Assembly: GCA_018857735.1 (NCBI GenBank)
Contig: JABMCL010001519.1
Span: 278,501 to 342,500, forward strand
Direction: 5' to 3'
Source of the DNA: Alviniconcha marisindica
Lineage: Eukaryota > Mollusca > Gastropoda > Provannidae
DNA: 64,000 bases
In this document: one piece after another, positions 37,962-48,771 of the stretch
How the letters are laid out: each line of letters opens with the position of its first letter
Position numbering within the stretch: position 1 is the stretch's first letter
Notes under the pieces: generated by a model
Seen by the model: only the letters and a program-made list of their open reading frames with translations
The model's database searches: none
Told to the model about the DNA's origin: nothing
Made by a program: the position numbers and the translations under genes

Positions 37962-38701
37962 TTGCAAATTTGTTTTTTATACGGGCATGATTGTCTTTGA
38001 AAAAAATGGTGCATGGTGTACACAGAACAGGCGCCATGACAGCAGCAATTTGATGTCGTACCAGCCATGCAACAACCAAACAGCGCTGTATGTTGTGGTA
38101 AGGTCAATTCAGTCGCATGCAGCAGGTCTGCTCGGAAGCACAGAACAGCACTATCTAGTTGCTACTGTGAAGGGATTTGGGCTCATCTCGAGTTGAGACG
38201 CTCAACAAGTGTTCATAAAATAATAACAATAATAACTGACTGCTACAGTGCTAGTGCCAAACGCTGCTGGGTGAAGGACCCTCTCACTAGTTTCAGTTCT
38301 TCCAGCACTTTCGCTGTCTCGTCAGACAATGCCACTGCCAGTCTTGCCTTCATCTGCACAACACGCACTAAGAGCAAGAATAAGAATAAGACCGTTGCAA
38401 AAGTCCACTGCACACTTTTCGATAGCGGCCGGTGGCGTGAAAACACACAGGGAATGCATAAGAGTAGACACAGAACAACAAAAAGTTGTCTGCAACGGGG
38501 CAATTTCGCGCCAATATTGGAAGTGCTTTCCTTCCATAGTCCATTGCACAGAGATAACAAACATACGATCAGCAGAAAAAATACAAAGCTAACATCATCC
38601 TGAGGATGTCGGTAGTGTTTCAGGTGCTGTTCATTCTTGCGATAGCAGTTAGCACCATATTTGCACAACGGTTTCGGGTCAACTTTCGCAGGCGTCGCCA
38701 T
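31914..38701 (-). CDS. HPF1: Histone PARylation factor 1 with N-terminal PBZ zinc finger, 7 exons, 454 aa
   Basis: HPF1 binds PARP1/PARP2 in the nucleus and completes their active site so that serine is ADP-ribosylated at DNA breaks. Coding exons on the minus strand, in order: 38701-38594, 37773-37593, 37004-36774, 36482-36284, 35453-35355, 33826-33585, 32218-31914. All introns are GT..AG, phases agree, and the total is 1365 nt including TAA. Residues 13-32 form a C2H2 PBZ finger; 37-77 are a basic Ser/Thr/Pro linker; 98-140 are acidic; from about 140 the conserved core runs to the C-terminus. Core landmarks shared with the vertebrate protein include [45 protein letters not shown] (Tyr346-Arg347, the known PARP contact) and FANDECDYG (Asp391-Glu392, equivalent to human Asp283-Glu284; the Glu is the catalytic base). 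The vertebrate protein is about 346 aa; the extra ~105 residues are the PBZ and linker. The ATG at 38701 is used because the only upstream in-frame extension begins with GTG. Intron 6 carries an unusual exon-derived array. Confidence 0.97.
32770..33584 (-). repeat. Tandem array of exon-6-end copies in HPF1 intron 6
   Basis: Read on the minus strand, this part of intron 6 is about ten tandem, decayed units of roughly 70-110 bp. Each resembles the last ~50 nt of HPF1 exon 6 followed by its 5' splice site. On the plus strand the units share the core CTTACCTGG..TTTCAGGTACAGG..TGTAGCCCACAT..ATTATCATCCA. The real exon edge is at 33,585. Copies near 33,424 and 33,270 are the closest and still translate to a GYRPVP-like peptide. 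Copies near 32,935, 33,190, 33,270 and 33,424 retain CCAG|GTAAG. Others (33,036; 33,112; 33,340; 33,511) have lost the donor. Confidence 0.85.
34948..34990 (+). repeat. SINE 3'-end fragment in HPF1 intron 5
   Basis: CCCTGATATAACCATACGG, TTGACACCAAG and TTACTTACTT: the same module as at 59.65 kb, antisense to HPF1. The GGGCGTAAAA part is missing. Confidence 0.6.
36098..36150 (+). repeat. SINE 3'-end fragment in HPF1 intron 4
   Basis: CCTGGTATAACCGTACTGG, TTGACTGGGCGTAAAACACC and AAGTTACTTACC: a full copy of the module, antisense to HPF1. Confidence 0.65.
37218..37588 (+). repeat. (AG)n arrays in HPF1 intron 2
   Basis: AG runs at 37,219-37,285 and 37,530-37,587, the second directly touching the exon 2 donor; between them are a (TG)n run near 37,336 and AT-rich sequence. 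On the HPF1 strand these are pyrimidine (CT)n tracts. Confidence 0.95.
37593..37773 (-). CDS. HPF1: HPF1 exon 2: basic linker with PIP-box-like motif
   Basis: Residues 37-97 form a low-complexity, probably disordered linker. It starts with a basic cluster that could be a nuclear localisation signal (SRKRKV, 42-47). It then has [12 protein letters not shown] at 56-67, which has the Ile-x-x-Tyr-Phe spacing of a PCNA-interacting peptide with basic residues after it, but lacks the usual Gln. An acidic Ser stretch follows (SESDSEGE, 70-77). The exon ends in phase 1 at GCAAAA|gtaagt; the donor is followed directly by a (CT)n run on the minus strand. Confidence 0.92.
37887..37958 (+). repeat. (AG)n array in HPF1 intron 1
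   Basis: About 36 AG units, 114 bp upstream of the exon 2 acceptor in transcript order, preceded by a 12-G run at ~37,856. Confidence 0.95.
38105..38235 (+). repeat. Dispersed repeat B, copy 2, in HPF1 intron 1
   Basis: It contains GGTCTGCTCGGAAGCACAG, CTCATCTCGAGTTGAGACGC and GCTCAACAAGTGTTCAT, and ends in AATAATAACAATAATAA. It is antisense to HPF1. Confidence 0.7.
38594..38701 (-). CDS. HPF1: HPF1 exon 1: PAR-binding zinc finger
   Basis: This exon is exactly 36 codons in phase 0 and encodes one PBZ-type finger: Cys13-Lys-Tyr-Gly-x-x-Cys19-Tyr-Arg, then His26 and His32, matching the CxYGxxCYR..H..H pattern of PBZ fingers in APLF and CHFR. These fingers bind poly(ADP-ribose). The donor after GAT-GAT is gttagc, weaker than the other donors in this gene. 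The next exon continues in frame (HPQDD then EKGEP). The exon is separated from the rest of the gene by an 820-bp intron. Confidence 0.93.
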
Positions 38702-39031
38702 TTTAGACACTTTTGTGACTTCTTCGGAGGAGAACAGTGTTAGGGAGGCTTGAATTTATGTAACTAGTGTTTTGTTATCAGTTCCGTCAAGATAAAAACG
38801 GAAACTAATTTGAGAATCAACTGCTATATATAGATGTTGTCTTGCATTTCGTTTCATATCTTTCCGACTGTCCCTTTGTAACTTTATAAAGCTTTGCTTT
38901 ATACTAGTCAAGTACATTATGCTCCCTTCTGCGTAGTTCGTCATCAGTTTTTGTTTATGTACACAAGTACCTTGACGAATGCCCAGCCATTTTGTGGCGT
39001 TGACTGTTTGGAGTCGTGAAGTCTTACAAAA
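38702..39031. promoter_or_regulatory. Shared bidirectional promoter interval between HPF1 and the kinesin
   Basis: Only 330 bp separate the two divergent start codons, so both 5' UTRs and both core promoters must fit here unless non-coding 5' exons exist further away. The interval contains TATATATAG near 38,825. GCCATTTTG occurs at 38,986-38,994, and the HPF1 start itself reads AAAATGGCG on the minus strand; both resemble the YY1 core (AANATGGC), which is often found at start sites of divergent housekeeping genes. Neither strand shows a TATA box at an obvious distance. The promoter role is inferred from gene arrangement. Confidence 0.6.
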
Positions 39032-39034
39032 ATG
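39032..39034 (+). CDS. Kinesin exon 1: coding part is only the ATG
   Basis: The ATG is followed immediately by gtaatg, a usable donor. Exon 2 opens in phase 0 after tttcag with CCATCGGAGAAC, giving Met-Pro-Ser-Glu-Asn-Val-His-Val, a normal kinesin N-terminus. No other ATG gives a suitable lead-in. The ATG at 39,482 would need intron retention and adds residues with no kinesin character. The 5' UTR part of the exon lies in the 330-bp promoter interval. Confidence 0.7.
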
Positions 39035-39689
39035 GTAATGACAACAGTTGAAATACTGTCATTTGTATGTCTTTAGGTCAGAAGCAATGTAAAATTTCCG
39101 ATTTTCTCTCAAGTTGTCCTGATTATTGTGATGTACATTTGGGCAAGGAGCTTTTTCTGCTGAATCCCACCAGAATACTAAATAGCAACCCAATCCGATG
39201 ACTGTGCACAGCCACCGAATGGAACAATTCCCTTTGTAAATTGTGCATTTAATGGAGGGATGAGTCGTGGGAAGGGGAGGGGGGAGAAACAAAAGAAGTT
39301 CGTTGCAAAAGTATATGCTGCAGTCTGTACTGAAGTCCACTGAAGGTTAGAACTGTAGTGTTTGAGACTTAAACAGTTTTGTTGTTTTTACCCAAACACT
39401 CTGCCATTTGGGCTATATGGGATTTCAGCTTATGTGAATTTTTTAATTTTTTTAATTAGTAGCTAAAGTTGTGAGTGATTTTTGTGTGCATGCAAACGAT
39501 CAAGGTGTTTACTGATTACACTAAACTTATTTGATTTGTTTCAGCCATCGGAGAACGTTCATGTGAAAGTTGTTGGTCGTGTTCGACCTTTAACAACAGA
39601 AGAAGTTGACAAGGGGGGAAAATCTGTGGTGAAAGTTGCTGGAGGAGATAAGCTGGTTGTAGAGGCTGCTGGAAAGGTATGAAGATTCC

Positions 39690-39742
<53 letters not shown>

Positions 39743-39812
39743 CATTACCAACATGCACATGTATGCGTGTATGCATTAATCTATAATGGCAGTGTGTATG
39801 TGTGCTAGAATG

Positions 39813-39851
<39 letters not shown>

Positions 39852-40965
39852 ATTTGCATTTTTGTGCTGTATCAGTACTTGGCCAGATTGGTTTGTTTGT
39901 TATGCTCATAGCATTAGCACACCTAAATAAAATTGCTATTTAACTGAAACCTGTTTCTTCTTATAGGAACTGTCCTATTCTTTGGATGGAGCATATGGAC
40001 CAGATACAAAAAATGTAAGTTGTTTGTTTGTTTGATTGTGTGTGTGAGTGTGATTTTAGACCAAGTTTATACAAAGAAATTAATACATAACATATACATA
40101 TTATTTATTAATTATTATATTGACCGATTGATTTTGATTGCCTACTTTTAATTTTATTCCTCACAAAACAGTTGAGAGTGAGACAGTAGTTCTATTTCTG
40201 GATTATTATGGGCAAGCAATGGCTACTGGTTAACTGGGGAAAAGGATAGACATGTTCTGAAACACTTATTTTGTTTGCTTTGAAAAAAGATTAATGTTGA
40301 TTTTTTTTATTGATTTTTTACACGGGAAATTGGAGGGGGAAAATATATATACCAAGCTGCAAAATTGTACAGGTAATAGTGATACAATCTAGTTTTTAAT
40401 CTTTCCAGGGGGTGAGGGTGGGGGTGTTCCTTTGGACAGACCCCTCTAGCAGGAGATACCATTTTCATGAAACCATCTTGCAAGAGTTGTATTTTTTTGG
40501 TGCATATATATATATATATATGGTCTGCGTTATGAACAAATCTTTTTCTTTCGTGTGTGTGTGTGTGTGTTGGTGTGATGGTCAGAACCCACCCCTGATG
40601 TAGGTAGCACTCTATGGTTTCAGGCCAAGGTTTACCAGGACCACTGCGACACGCTGCTGCAGCGTGGCCTTGAGGGCTACAATGTCACCTTTATGGTCTT
40701 TGGAGCAGTAAGTTGATGAGACTTGGAACTGTACGAATTGGTCATGCTTTCAGGGTGTATTCATTGTCTGGCAAATGCCTGTGTCTTTCATGTGTGAATG
40801 GTAGTGTGGATATCTGGCAGCAGGCAGCCTTCACTGTTATTGTGTTAACAAATATTGTATGTTTCTGATTGGACAGTCTCTGGATGGATGTTGCTGGTTA
40901 GTTTGTTTTTTGGGGGGACTGAATCATGCTAGCAGATACTGCTTGTAGTGTGTAATACTCCTCTG

Positions 40966-41030
<65 letters not shown>

Positions 41031-44000
41031 GAGGGTCGGGGGATAAGTATGAGTGAGCAAGCAAGTATGCAGACAAAACAAAGATGTAGAACTATGAGTA
41101 TGACATGACTTTGTTGGGTTATGTTTTTGTTAGGCATTGATGATTGTTTGTTTCAGCCAGTGTCAAACTATGTCTATTTCAGCCAGTGTCAAACCATCTC
41201 TGTTTCAGGCTGGGAGTGGCAAGAGTTACCTGATGGCAGGAAATGACCAGGAGTTGGGTGTTGCTCCAATGGTAAGTGCTCCCAAAGGAAATTTATATGT
41301 TCAAAGCTTTTCCTTTCATTTTCAACAATAATTTCTCTTTTTGCCTGAAAATGGCATTTGGGATATCATGAACAGACTGAAAACTAAAGCTTTGATCTGT
41401 TTGGGGTTGTTCCTCGTAAGTCTTTCTGGAATTGTTGCTGCTGTTTAAAGAATGATGTTAACTGTAAAACAATTTAAAAAAAATAATGCAACCCCCCCAA
41501 AAAACAAAAAACAAAAACAACAACAACAACCCCTCACAACAACCAAAAACAACAACAACAACAACAAAAAGGTTATGTCATAACTGCAAACCCCAAACCT
41601 GAAATGCATCATTAGCCAGTACCAATTAATTTAGACTACATGCCAGTCCCCACACTGACAGTCAGCTTGGTGTGCAACAAGGCAATAAAACAAAATTGTA
41701 CAACATACTGAGTTTATGACTGCATATTCTTAACACAGAACAGTGATGCTAGGATATTACATTGAAAATTCACAGTGTGCCATCTTGTTACTTAGTCTGT
41801 TTCTTTCCCAGTGGTTTACTTACAAAATATTAAGCATAATTATAATAATAATAAGCATCTTGCAACAGGTCATTTCTTGAGTGTAATATTTCACCATTTT
41901 CATTTGCAGGTGATTCAACAACTTTTCCAGAACCTTCGTCAGCGTAACAACAAAGAGTTCATGGTCACAGCTTCTTTTGTGGAGGTATGCGTACAACACT
42001 AACAAGGCAACAAGTTGCCTTTATTTTGATAGACACAACAGGAAATAGTTCATCTCAGTGACAATGACAAAGTGAGCATATTTGTTCTATTTTGTTTAAA
42101 TTAGTGTAAGATCAGATTGCACCACATGTACTGCAGTGTGATGTGTACACCTGTGTACATCTATTTTAATTAGTACTTGATCAGTGTACACCACATGCAT
42201 TGCAGTGTAATGTGTGTACCTGTGATCACAAAGGTGCAGTCATGTTCAGCTACACAACATACAGACAGTATGAATCTATTGTATAGACTTATGATTGAAA
42301 GGGATCAGTAATGCCCAAAATAAGCGCAAGACCAGACACACTTTTGGATCCATTCTGTTTACTTTTGGTAGAAGGGAGCTGTCAGGTTTAATTACACAGC
42401 AACAGATGTACACTGCACAAATCAATACTGCTGTCATTGTAGTGTTTTATGTCTATTTAGTGACTGGGCACAGTTGCTTCACTTCATTTGATGACTTTTT
42501 CAGAAGTGGTGTAAATCTCTTCTTTTGTTATTATAATAAGTAAAGTAGTTGTAAAGCACAAAATCTTGTCCATAGAGAGTATTCTAAGTGTGTGCACATG
42601 CACACATGCGCGTGCATGCACACATACACACACACACATACACACACAAGCATTCTGACTATACAAAGCTTAATTTACACAGCTTAAAACGGGCAGCAAC
42701 AGAGATGGATGAGGATATCAGCACAGAACAGAAACATGGCAGGTCTACAGTTTTGGGAAAAGAAATGTTATTCAGTTCTTGATCGCTCAAAATAAACTTC
42801 TGGTCCTTCATCTCTTGCATGTGAGTGGATATTCAGTTTTAAAACATAATTATATATGAAGCACACTCAGTTGTCATGGTGGGAATACATGAGCAAAAAT
42901 CAAGTGAAACTCATTGTCGTAGCAGCAATACATGGGCTAACTCAAGTGAAACTGTTGCTATGTGATATTTCTGCCCCTTCCTTTCAGATACTGGATGAGA
43001 AGATGACTGACCTGCTGAACCCTCACAACAACCCCATGACTGTGCGCCAACATGTCATCAAGGGCATGTGAGTGATGGCTTAACTCTGCCAGTCAGGCCT
43101 TCTCTAAATTTTAAATTTTAAAATTAAAGCAGAGGTTGGTTGTATTTTCAGCCACACTAGAAAAGGATACTGAATCAGGCCCTTGTGAACGTCATGGACC
43201 TTACGTTGAACCATTTTCATGTGCATGATGAGCAAGTTTAATCTTTTTTAATATACGTTGATGAAAAGATCTTGTGAAATCTTGATGTAAGAGAGAGAGA
43301 AAAGGAAAAAAAGGAAGAAAAAGAAAAAAAGCCTATGATTTAAACAGAAACATTTAATTTTTGGCCCCCACCCCTTCCCACCACCCTCTCTTTGTGAAAT
43401 GTATAGCATACCATACATGCCACACTGTGTCATGTCACACATAATACATACCATGTTTGTACATATGGTACCAGGCCATCTACCATTACCTCACTATGCA
43501 GTAACTATAACAGAGTACAATATTTTACTCTCTGGGGGGAAATTATACTTTGTTCGTGCAGTACAAACAACCCCCTAGACATATCAATCTTTCTTTTTTG
43601 AAGAAAGAACACTAGAAAGCGACTGAGAATCGTGTTTTCATGCAAACATTTAGACGGTGTTAACACTGATGTTTGTTTGAATCTTTTTCTCCAGTTTTGT
43701 GGACGGCCTGTCAGAAATGGTGGCACAGACAGGAGAGGAACTCGCCCAGTTGTACGAACAAGGCCGCCGTGCCAGACGCATGGGTGCCACAGACATCAAG
43801 GCTAACAGAGCGAGGTAGAATGGTTGTCCTAATTTGACCTTGGAATACTGAATTGGGGTTTGGGGGGTGGGGAGGGAGGCGAGGCTTTTGTTAGGGAGGG
43901 GGGAGGCACTGTTTTGTGTTGTTTATTTTACTGTGGTAAATAGTGATGGTCTTTGTGGTGCATTTGTGTGAACTTCATGATGGTACCCTCTCTGTCAAAG

Positions 44001-44346
44001 GCAGTATGAAAGTGATGCGAAATGACCATCGGCTTAACTTGTATCACTTCCTTGTGCATCCTTTATGTCCTGTATGCAAGGCGGTTCAGCAGAACAGGCA
44101 GCTTTGCTTGCAATTTTGTGCACACTGAGCACAGGTATGCATCTTTCTTTTCCCATCTGATTACTGCTCTTAGCGATACCTTTATGCCTGCCTGTTATAA
44201 TATCACAGCAAGTGATGTCCATTATTTTGTCACCAGTGTGTATGTTTCCAGCATTCCACAGTTTAATGGCCTTTATGAGCTACACAAGGATTCACAAGAC
44301 ACACAGATGTGCAGCTTTGTTGACGTCACCAAAAAGCATGGACTAC

Positions 44347-44402
<56 letters not shown>

Positions 44403-44515
44403 TGTTTTATTGATATAAGGCCACAGCACTTTTCAATGGGGGAAGTAAAGAGAGAGAGAAGGGGAGAGAGATAGAGTGTGTGTGTGTGGTGTGAGAGGTA
44501 GAGTGTGTGTGTGTG

Positions 44516-44555
<40 letters not shown>

Positions 44556-44812
44556 TCGAACTCGAAAACTTTATTTTACAAGGAGTGTAGTTTAGGTTCA
44601 GTCAAAAACCTGTCTGACAACTAGTCCTTGCGAAGCTACTGATAAATAGATATCAAATTACAGGCATTACTTATATACATAATATAGGCATGAATGAGTG
44701 AGTGAAACGGTATACATGAGAATTTCCACACAAAACATAGCGTGCTCACAGCGCCAGATGAACACCTGCCATACATCATTCAGTTACATATTATGAGCAT
44801 ACAGTGAGCATA

Positions 44813-44883
<71 letters not shown>

Positions 44884-47800
44884 CTTAATCACAGCATGTA
44901 CATATGGGGCTGGTCAGTCATTCATGCTTTACCCTCGGCAGGGCCCACGCCATATTCACCATCACAGTGGAGCTGAAGGAGCGCCAGTCCAGCAAAGTGG
45001 GAGTGCGCTCCAACATCACGCTGGTGGAGCTGGCAGGTCGGTGCTGGTTGTTAAAACCACTTCTTTTGTTGCTGTTGCTAAGCACACAGGGATTTGGGTG
45101 TTGCGTATGTTGCCAGGACTAGCCCTTATTTTGGTGTTTTGCCTTGGTTAGAAAAGAACATGGATGGAGTGGAATCCTCTCCAGACAAAATCTTTCAGAT
45201 TCATCGACACCCAAGGGAGTTAATTAGCATTTCAAAGACGCCACACAAACACGGCAGCAAAGACCTGAGTCGCCTATAGTAACTCTCACCTTGCATGCGA
45301 GTAAATACAAAGTACACAAACTCCACCAGAGGTACATCCTCAAATTCAGATTCATCAGGGTATTTTTGTAAATTTTGCCTAAGGTAAAGTGCTTCAGATT
45401 CAGATACCTGTGCTGTGCTGTACTTTGGTTGTGCAAAGCAACCCCCCGACGCATCCCCCAACCACCCCTTGAATAGATTGTTTTAATGAGGATGAGTTAT
45501 AAATGCAGTCATTATTATTATTAATGCACTGATGTGCAATGTATCAGTTGAAGCCTAAATCAATCAGTGCATTACATATAGACTGTTTTCAGTCTTGTAG
45601 GACTATGACTACGACCGTTTCTTATTTTACTTCTTTTCTGTGTCTGACAGGGTGTCAGTCTGTGGACAGCACAGACCCCAAAGTTCTGGCAGGGTGAGTG
45701 GACTGTTTCTTTTGTGTGATCAGATCTTCCATGTTGTATGGCTGGATTAATTTCCAGTCCAACACTCTTTCTTTGCTCAGAAATAGCTAGAACATCACAG
45801 CTGTCGACACTGTCAGCACTGGAGCACAGTCCCGTGTTTTGCCTGTACCTGCTTCTGTTGTTACTGATAATGCTATTCACTTAGTGTCTTGTTTCTCTGG
45901 TTTATGCTGGTTTCATGTTGTATGGTGGTGACAAATATGAAGGGAGAAACCTAAACCTGCTTTTATAGGATAGATAATGCATCTGATGAACTGACAGATA
46001 CTTTTGTAGGATAGATAATGTAACTGATGAACACAGACACTTTTATTGATATAATGTATTTGATGAACTGACGGCTACTTTTGTAGGATAGATAATGTAA
46101 CTGATGAACAGACAGATACTTTTATTGATATAATGTATTTGATGAACTGACAGCAACTTTTGTAGGATAGATAACATAACTGATGCAGCGACAGTTACTT
46201 TTATTGATATAATGCATTTTATGAACTGACAGTTACTTTTGTAGGATAGATAGTATATATGATGAAAGGACAGCTACATTTATAAAATAGATAATGTATC
46301 TGATGAACAGACAGCCACAGCCACTTTTATAGGACAGATAATGTATCTGATGACAGACAGTTGCTTTTATAGGAAAGATGACATGTCTTGTGTATGGACA
46401 GCTACTTTCATAGGATAGATCATATAATTTATCTGATGAATTTTGAGCTATCTTTAAAGGATGGGTAATGTATTTGATGAACAGATAGCTACTGTTATAG
46501 CATAGATAATGTATGTGATGAAAGAGACGGCTACCTTTTTTTTTTTTTTTTAGGAGAGGCAATGCATCTGATGAATAGATGGCTCTTTTCGTATCATAGA
46601 TAACATATCTGATAAACTGGTGGATACTTTTATAGGACAGATAATATAGATAATATATTTGACTTGCACTTTTGCTTTACATGTAAATTTTGACCACGCA
46701 GGACTCAAGGAGTGCTCAACGTGCTGAGCGCCTTGGGAGACCCCAAGACAAAGGGTGGCCACGTTCCGTACCGTGAATCCATAGTCACTCGACTGCTGCA
46801 GGTCTGTCTATGCAATAATTGCTTCCTTCTTCTTTTGTTGTCTATCTATCTCCTCGCGTCTGAAGAAAAGAAAATTGGTCAAAAGCGCGTGTGCACTATT
46901 GTTAATTCCTTGTGTTTCATAGCATCGGTGAGTACATTTCCCCAGAGCTGTTGTATTGTTTTCTATGTTTCCATCTCTGTGGAGTAAGAGCTGAAGAATC
47001 TGATGGCCAGCGATTAAAGCCATGAGAATGCAGCCCACAATCAAGTGGGCGAGGAAGGACATCAGCACTACAAATGGCCATGCAGTTGAATCTTTTGAAG
47101 ATGAAATGCTGCTGAAGGCAACATGATTAACCCATTCACTGCTATCTTTTGAAGATGAAATGCTGCTGAAGGCAACATGATTAACCCATTCACTGCTATC
47201 TTTTGAAGATGAAATGCTGCTGAAGGCCAAGTGATTAAGCCATTCACTGCCTCTAGGACCTATGACACCCTCAGTAAAGTGTTTCCCGTTTGCTGGAGGG
47301 GCACCACATGTCTTGCTTGAGCTGGATCTGTTCATGCTTTCTTATACTGGACAATTTAATGTAAAAGAACATTTCTGGATACATTACATTCTCTTATGGA
47401 CTAGTGTTTAGAAGAAGTTGCCCCACCAGTATGTGCTTTGGCAGAAAAAGGGGTGAAAATGAATATGCTTGCTGCACTATTCCCTCACAGCTGTTTTAGG
47501 ACCTATATCTGTCAGTATATCGACAAGTAATCTTGATGGTACTAGCCACTTTGTCTTAGCATCAGTTTCACTGTAAATATACAGTTATTACGCCAGTCCT
47601 TTTTTGTTTGTTTTTGTTTTGTTTCCTTTTTTACCAAAAAAATGGTTATGAAGTTGAGGATCTTAAAAGCAGAGCAATCTGTCATTCACTCTGAATGCAG
47701 TTTACACACACATGATTATATACACATGCACACACATACACAGGCACACAAACAGACGCAGACACAGACAGACGGACAGCCACAACTCAAATAAAACAAA

Positions 47801-48707
47801 GCATTAAAAAACAAAAAATAAAAATCTAGTGAAACTGACAACAACATAAGCTTTGCATAAACAACATCATCTTCATTATTTGTTTCAGGACTCACTGGGC
47901 GGGAATGCCATCAGTTTGATGATGGTGACTGTTTCACCCCTAGGTATGGTATACAACGCAGCAGTGCGACAATGCCATCTCTTGCCATGCTAGGTTCAGT
48001 AACATCTGAGAGGCATCTGTTTGCTTACTGTATGCCAGCATACATTTTTTAAACACATTTTATTTAGTACTTTGTTGTCCCCTGTTGGAAATTAGTTAAC
48101 AGCATGAGATGAAGGATACCATGATGAAGGCATACATTTTTCAGCCACATGATATAAAAACTATGCATCATAGCAAATTGCACTTGGTGGGCATTGCTGA
48201 ATGGGTGTTGTTGTTTTGTGTATAACAAAAGAGAGAAAAAAGTTGAAAAAGGAGAGTGATAATAATACAGTTTGCCACAGTGCCATTGAGCAGTATGTCT
48301 TTGGGTGCAAAGCTTTTTACAAAGTACAAATTTAAAAAAAAATGGCAGCAAAAAAAGCATGTGACTGTGTTTGTGAGTTGAGTGTTTTAAGTCCATTTCT
48401 GTCATGTAAAGATATTTGAACTCTGACCAGGCTTTGTTAAGATGCAACTGTTTGCTTAGTACCTCTTGACTGCATTACTTGCTTGGCATTGTCAGATGAC
48501 TCTAAAGTGTGTTACTAATCTTGTGTTGCAGACAAAGCTTACCAAAGCACACAGCTGGCGTTGCAGTATGGTCAATTTGCCAGAGCAGTGAAGAACCATG
48601 CAAGAATGAATCTTGTGAGTCCGGATGTATTAATAATTAAGTACAGTGTGTGCATGTGTGTCCTGTTGTCTTTGTTCCTTGCATTTTAGGTGCAGGTGGG
48701 GTCATGA

Positions 48708-48771
<64 letters not shown>

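Noticed and set aside
39482..39544. Alternative kinesin start at 39,482 reading into exon 2
   Set aside because: It would use intron sequence across a good tttcag acceptor and adds a non-kinesin leader; the ATG at 39,032 with its donor fits better.
44560..44640. Retroelement 3' end (GAACTCGAAAACTTTATTTTAC)
   Set aside because: Resembles tails seen on some invertebrate elements, but I found no second copy or body in the window to support it.
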